This document shows, piece by piece, positions 58,159-64,000 of a stretch of DNA of 64,000 nt. Numbering within the stretch: the stretch's first letter is position 1; every line of letters begins with the position of its first letter. The position numbers and the translations under genes were made by a program. The stretch covers positions 76,222,715 through 76,286,714 of the forward strand of contig CM077646.1 in the NCBI GenBank assembly GCA_039707465.1, given 5' to 3'. Under the pieces are notes generated by a model, which was given only the letters and a program-made list of their open reading frames with translations, ran no database searches and was not told the origin of the DNA. Source of the DNA: Rhabdophis nuchalis (Eukaryota; Chordata; Lepidosauria; Squamata; Natricidae).

Positions 58159-61100
58159 TTCCACTATTATTAAATAAACATACCCTGGAGAATTTCTACT
58201 TTATCTTCTTACTTAACATATTGATTTGCAGATCTCCAATGTTCTCAACATCTGTTTCAGAGGAATTACAGTACATCTGCTTTTGTACAGGCTACAGAGA
58301 AGACCCAAATTTCACTATTTTACAGTTGTGCCCAACTATGCGAGGATTCCAAATTTGGATGGGGGGCATTTAATGATGTGCTGTGGGTCCAGTGGCAGAG
58401 TGCAACTGTCTGTTCCATGTTCGTCTCTCCTCCCACACCCAAGGAAATAGGAGCAGAGAATTTAGACTGATGCAGGGAGGACTGTTAAATGTCCCCAGTG
58501 ACCACCACATTTCCCCAAATAAACTGCCCCTCACAGCTGCTCTAAGGGAAAAAAAACTTAAGTAGTCTGAAAATCAATTGCAGATCTCCTGGCAAAATAT
58601 ACAGTTTGGCCCTTAGGCACATTTGAGTACAATATTAAAGGCTTTAGAAACTTGATGAGGACTGCAACTACTGTGGGTTTCTTCACTCTCTGTTTTCAGC
58701 AACAAAGAATTTTCTGTGGGTGAATTTAACAGAGCTCCATGAATGTGCCCAATGCAACCGTGTTTCGGATGCAGATGGCTGCTTTGCAACTCTGCCATGA
58801 AGGCTTCTAGTAAATAAAAAAGCCTGTGGACCACTTGGCACTAACATGCGGGAACAATTTTCTTAGCTTGGAATTGCTGTGGGAAGTAATTACAGTTGCT
58901 GAACACACTGAGCCATGAAAGTTGTGGTTGTATATTTGAGAAAAAGGCATAGTGCAGTGCTACTGTGCACAGTAACACCTTGTTATAAATACTGCTTTTG
59001 TTAATGCCTTGTTTGTGGAAAGGAGACATGAGTTAATGAGTAACTTTATTAAAATAATAGTAGTACAAACCCACAGTAAGGAAAATCTTCAAAAGCAAAG
59101 CGCTTACTACTTTTGGCTGTATTTATTATATAAGAAATGATCAAACCTCTTTGAAAAGAAGGTTGATTTTTCACTTAACCATGAGAAAAAATAGTTTACA
59201 AGAAAAATCACTGATTAAACAATGGCTGGCATTGACGTTTTCCTTAAACTGCTTGTTATTTTTGTCTACCATTTATAAAATATACTAAGAGCTTTCTTTT
59301 CTATTTAACTCAGTCTGCACTGCTCAGGTAATGCTTAAGCTTTTGAAAAAGTATGTGAAATTATTAAATTATTATATTCTAGCAATTTATTAATAGTCAT
59401 ATTCTAATAAGGTCTTAAGAATCCTGGAGATGCCATTGTCAAGTACATCCTTATTACTGGGATAGAAGCAACAGTACGCTTTGGTTGCAAGGTAATTTTT
59501 AGATTAGAGAGCCTAGTTTACAGAGAATAGTATGCTAAGTATAAAACTTTGATTGTGCTTGTGGCATTCTGGCCAAAATGTGCCCAGAATGACTTGCATT
59601 GTCTCCTATTGCGTACGACATTGGTATGACTAAGGATGGTGGTATAGAGAATAATTCTAAAAACATGTGAACACATTGTTTATCTAAAGCCACTGTAGTT
59701 GGTGAAGTCAATATTGATTAAATCATCTACTGACACTTATGGCAAATGGAAAATTGTGACTTGGAATGTACAGTATGTAGAATAGCTGGTAAAGAGCATG
59801 ACCTAATACATGAAAAAAAATAAAGAAAAGAAAGACTTTGTATTTGTGAAACTAAGAAGTTAAATTTTGGTTCAGAATTGTAATAGAAAGGAATAAAGGT
59901 AGTCTGATGTCAGAGTTGATAAACGGGAGTGAAATTGTAGTGGAATTTTGAATGAAAAAGTTACATGCATGTTAGAAAAGATCATTCGGGTCATTGTTTT
60001 CAATGTATGTGAAAATAACCAATTATAATTGCTAATTACATGTTACATTTCAGTGAATGAACAAAAGATGGATTAGGGGAAATATTGGGCAACATTTTAA
60101 ATAAATTATATCCAGGCATAACAATTATTGTTATAAATTGGATGAATGGGAACGAGAGAAGAGCATACATTAACACTGACTGGGTCATTATGATACAGAA
60201 ACATAAATTAAAATATTGATTGTATTATGAGTACTCAAAATGGTCTGTTGGTTTAGAATATGTAGTTTAAGCATATGTTTAATGATGTGAACACAAAGAA
60301 TCTAAAAGTAGGATTAATATTTTTTGTTTAGGATATCAAATTTAGAAAATTAGTGAAGAATACAGTAGTTACAAGAAGTTGTGAATATAGAAAAGTGCAT
60401 ATTTTGGTAGCATCTAGATTGGATCCTGGAAAAAAATGAATATGGAAAAAATGTTCCTTTTATGAATAAGTACTAAAAGGCAGATGAATCCTTAAACAGT
60501 ATAAATGGAAAGTAGGCAAAAGGAAAGAGATTGCATAAGTTGTATAAAAATGTGCACAATAAAATATGCTGAAAAGAGCACAGAAGTTCTCGAATTAGGC
60601 TAATAATAGAAAGAAAAGATATTTAACTTTTGAGCAGTGCAAAGTCATGTGAGATGGGCAACGCTATACATTTCAATAAATAAACAATATTTATTGGAAT
60701 GGTGATGTAAAAGAGACTGTTGATATGAAAAAATGAAAAGGAGGGAATGATACAAAAATGATAAATGAGTTTCAGTCTTTGAAAAATATCTTCAGATGGA
60801 AAACAATAGTTGCAAGGAAAGTAATCAAAGAAGGTCCAAAACAGTTAAGAGAAACATTGGATAATGAAACTGGTGGCAAATAAAATAAAATAAAATAAAA
60901 TAATTAAAAGAAGCAGAAGAAATGTGGACTGATATAGATGGAAATTAGAAAAAAAAATGTTTTGGACGTGGTAAAGAGGATGGAACAATGAACTTCCAGT
61001 GGAATGACTTAAGAATGAATATGATGAAAATATTTGGGAGAAATGAGGAAATGCTGGAAAGAGTACCTCGGTAGTCCTTCATTTTTGAGCAGTGATTTAA

Positions 61101-61503
61101 TGGCAAAAGATGCCTATTTGGGAATGTAGATTTGGACTTACTGCCATGAGTGTTACTTAACAACTGCTGTAAAAAATAGTCAAAAATTTGTGTCTGGTCA
61201 TTTTGGTGTATATTAATAGGATTATGATGCCATCATAATAATTATCTTCGCAAAGAGTCATAATACTAAGTCCTGCTATTTCTGTCTGTCATCTGATATG
61301 CAGTATATATTTTGCAGCACTGTCTGGACCTCTCATGCTTAAGTGTCTATCGATTACAATATCGATATTTGCTCTGTGGTTGGGAGCAAATATGACTTAT
61401 TAGGAGGGATTGAGAGTAATTGGTTTGCTCACACATTATCTTCAGTATTTATGTTGGGCTATCAAACACCTTACCTGCTCCATTAGCTGCTTCTTTTCTG
61501 TGA
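58159..61503. other. Long intronic stretch with few recognisable elements
   Basis: Mostly AT-rich, purine-rich DNA. An AAATA pentamer run lies at about 60880-60902. A short piece at 61070-61190 (CGGTAGTCCTTCATTTTTGA, then TTACTTAACAACTGCTG) looks like a decayed relative of the TA-flanked MITE. No exon was recognised. Confidence 0.4.

Positions 61504-61590
<87 letters not shown>
61504..61590 (+). repeat. (AAT)n microsatellite
   Basis: A nearly pure AAT run of about 87 bp immediately before the duplicated 3' modules. Confidence 0.95.
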
Positions 61591-61593
<3 letters not shown>

Positions 61594-61631
61594 GAATCAT
61601 ACATCTTAAGAATGTACTTGGTTCATATCTA

Positions 61632-61891
61632 GGATGCTGGCAGCAACTGTATCAACCATTAGCACCAGTCAATGATATTTGTGATGCATTTTTGAATGTT
61701 CAGCTGACTGAGTTTCATGTTTAATAAATAAGAATAATAAGAATATTAAGATGTATTAATATAATAATGAAGAAGATATTTAGTTGATACATATGCTGGC
61801 AGCAACCTGTATCAGCCATCAGAGCTAGTCAATGCTATTTGTGATAAATGTTTAAATGTCCAGTTGACTGAATTTCATGTTTAATAAATAA
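61632..61891 (+). repeat. Two tandem copies of a LINE-like 3' module
   Basis: About 100 bp from GCTGGCAGCAAC to GACTGARTTTCATGTTTAAT-AAATAA occurs at 61632-61731 and again at 61792-61891, 160 bp apart. Both end in AAATAA plus AAT-rich DNA. The second is followed by AATAATAATAAT. The family is not identified; the form is that of a non-LTR 3' end. Confidence 0.75.
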
Positions 61892-62301
61892 AAGATAATA
61901 ATAATAATTTCAATATTATTATTCAGCGATTGTAATATTCTTTCTGTATAGGGATTTTTCAGATTGATTTTCAAATTATTGTCTGCATCTGATCTGTGTG
62001 TAAAATGACAGATGTCTCATTTTATGAAATTTTATGCAGCTATTATTGCCAGATTTTCTGGTAGGGGCAAATAACAGCGGAAAATGTGGTCAGTTATTGC
62101 AAGGAAAATTAATATGCTCATTGTGAAAAATGTTGGGTGATTAAATGGATAGACAAACTGTATACGCAGACCAGTGCCTCTTTGGTTTTTTTTAAAGTAC
62201 AGGTAATTGACTTCAGTTAAATAATTTATATGATTTCAAAGGTGCGCATGGAAGAACCAAATGACCATGCCTTATATGTCTTGTTCCTGAAATGAGAACG
62301 T
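61892..62301. other. Intronic DNA without recognisable elements
   Basis: Nothing called. Confidence 0.4.
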
Positions 62302-62303
62302 CT

Positions 62304-62342
<39 letters not shown>

Positions 62343-62546
62343 TTTTTGAATTTTTATACCGCACCTTCTCCCAGGGGGACTCAGCGGGGTGTACAGGCCT
62401 CAATAAAAATCAACTAGTATAAAATCACTAATATAAAACAATTAAAATACAATTAAAAATCTATTAAATATTACGCCTGATTTTGATAAAAGCCCTATCT
62501 AAAAACCCTCTCTAAAACCAATTAAAAGCTACGCCAGGCAGGCCGC
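62302..62546 (-). mobile_element. L2-type LINE 3' UTR with (TTTA)n tail
   Basis: The tail TTTATT repeats (62302-62346) are followed by TTTTTATACCGCACCTTCTC, GGGGACTCAGCGGGGTGTAC and A-rich 3' UTR up to ACGCCAGGCAGGCC, the complement of the last codons (GLA end). It is oriented minus and almost entirely noncoding. Confidence 0.82.
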
Positions 62547-63047
62547 ATTTTAACCAATTAGAGCTGCGTTACTAGATTATTCCACAATCTGGATAACTAC
62601 TAAATTATTGTAAAAGCATACCAAAAACTCTAATACTTTGTGGCATCTGGAAGTTACTGGGAATTTTAAAACCACAATCTGTTAGCATAATATAATGTTA
62701 TTATTAAAAGAGAGTCAGAAGAACTGCTAAGCATTGTTCCATCAAAGTTATATGCTAGTATAACAAATGAAAGTAATATGTAAAATAAACCAAATGGTTA
62801 TACGTAGGTTTATATTTAGCAGCTTTTCATATTAAATATTAATATTAAACCTAAGGCTTTCCAATTTGGGTTGCAAAAATCTAATATAGTAAGGTAACTC
62901 TCTATTCCCCTATAGTGCCTGTCTCAGCTTTTGCAACCAAGATATGGTAGTCTTAGTTATATTCAACATTTCCATTTGCATTCACGTACAAAATAATTCA
63001 TATCTAACATGGGAAGACCTCTGCAATATTTAACAAAGAAAGTAGAT
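62547..63047. other. Intronic DNA without recognisable elements
   Basis: AT-rich, nothing called. Confidence 0.4.
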
Positions 63048-63354
63048 CAGGTGTGTCAAACTCCAGGTCTGCAGGCCAGATCAGGCCTGTGGGGTATTTA
63101 GATCTGGCCTATGACGCTGCCCTAGAAATAGCAAAGGACTGGGCTGCCGTGCCTCTTTCAGCAAAAATGGAACTGTGTGTGTGTGTGTGACCCTCCTGAA
63201 CTCCATTTTCTCTGGCGGAGGGCTGCAGGAGGACATTCTGGCTAAAAATGGATGTCAAGCTGACGATGCCCCCCCCTGGCCACACTCCCCTGGCCCTCCA
63301 AGGTCAAATACAACCCTGATGCGGCCCTCAATGAAATTGAGTTTGACACCCCTG
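63048..63354. mobile_element. hAT-like MITE (CAGGTGTGTCAAACTC family) with 8-bp TSD
   Basis: The inverted ends are CAGGTGTGTCAAACTC and GAGTTTGACACCCCTG. The flanks AAGTAGAT (63040-63047) and ATGTAGAT (63355-63362) match at 7 of 8 bases. The interior contains GGCCAGATCAGGCC and GATGCGGCCCTC and a short TG run. At 307 bp it is noncoding. Confidence 0.9.
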
Positions 63355-63362
63355 ATGTAGAT

Positions 63363-64000
63363 GAACTGTGGATGCCCATATATTGGAAAGATAGTTCTGA
63401 GTCTGTTCTTTTGAACATTCCCTCCATTACACTTGGTGATAGATGCTCAACATAGTAAATAAGTCTTCATGCACAATGTGAATTAACCCTGACTCAGAGT
63501 TGCATTACTTAATTTGAGGAGTACAATGAGAACACACACACACATTGTCTTAACATATAACATCTAGTTTAAATCATCACAGCTTAAAACCAACAAACTC
63601 TTGCCCCACAATGTATGGTAAAATATTTTAAAGAAATACAAAGCTGAGAGCATTTTTAAACAAGAGTCAAGAACCTGCTGGATTTGATTGACTTGAATTA
63701 GCTTGATTGCCTTTTATCAATTGCAGCTGCTCTATTTAGCATAAAAATGCAAAACATCTAAAAATCATTTGCCTTGCAGCATAATAGAAAGATGTTTTTG
63801 CTTAGATTTTTAAGATGTTTCAAATGTGTATTCTACACAGATTCCCTGAGAATAGATCCAGAACATATCTTGTTACAGGGAATTAGCAGAAATATTGTAA
63901 GCTTTCAGAAAATTAATGGAAGAAAAATGTTGCATTCTGAATGACATATTTAGATATCTTAAAGCTTTAACTGTTATAAATTAAACAATTCAAAGATGTT
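63363..64000. other. Intronic DNA to window end
   Basis: No element or exon was recognised. A short CA run lies near 63534. Confidence 0.4.

Noticed and set aside
47095..64000. Search for the next ERC2 exon (expected start VDALRLRLEEKE)
   Set aside because: No matching peptide was seen in any frame; the next exon must lie beyond the window.

Overview
This window is vertebrate nuclear DNA. The repeats point to a squamate reptile, probably a snake: two Sauria-type SINEs with ACCTTT tails, two further squamate-type tRNA SINE families, an L2-type LINE family ending in AAT or AAAT microsatellites, a Rex1-type LINE, many short hAT-like elements with 8-bp target duplications, and a mixed GATA/GACA (Bkm-like) block. 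The organism call is an inference from these repeats, not from a species-specific gene.

The only cellular gene I can support is ERC2 (CAST/ELKS2), a presynaptic active-zone scaffold, on the + strand. Three consecutive coding exons are present (30485-30559, 40374-40529, 46927-47094). They encode 25, 52 and 56 residues of coiled coil. All have AG/GT splice borders, phase-0 ends and lengths divisible by three. The rest of the window is intron: the end of a long intron (1-30484), two complete introns of about 9.8 and 6.4 kb, and the start of another (47095-64000). No upstream or downstream ERC2 exon was recognised.

Inside the first complete intron, 35601-35642 looks like a cassette microexon. 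It is 42 nt, open in frame and phase 0/0, with a pyrimidine tract and TGC triplets before its AG and a CAG|GTATGT donor. It would insert 14 residues (two heptads) between two recognised ERC2 exons. It is the best candidate here for something undescribed.

The remaining content is mobile DNA. A nested L2 cluster on the minus strand (15.3-20.5 kb) contains a 938-codon open frame that joins the C-terminal part of one L2 copy, the terminus of a hAT-like element and a 5'-truncated L2 with endonuclease and reverse transcriptase motifs. Other L2 3' ends lie at 12.5, 13.5, 24.3, 43.1, 57.2 and 62.3 kb. Solo LTRs lie at 20.9, 32.2 and 49.5 kb, with a possible one at 4.9 kb. Three copies of a TA-flanked MITE lie at 34.5, 39.2 and 56.5 kb. 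A fold-back element (8.9-9.4 kb) and a palindromic repeat cluster (6.4-7.4 kb) are structurally unusual. No rRNA gene, functional tRNA gene, CRISPR array or bacterial-type feature was seen.
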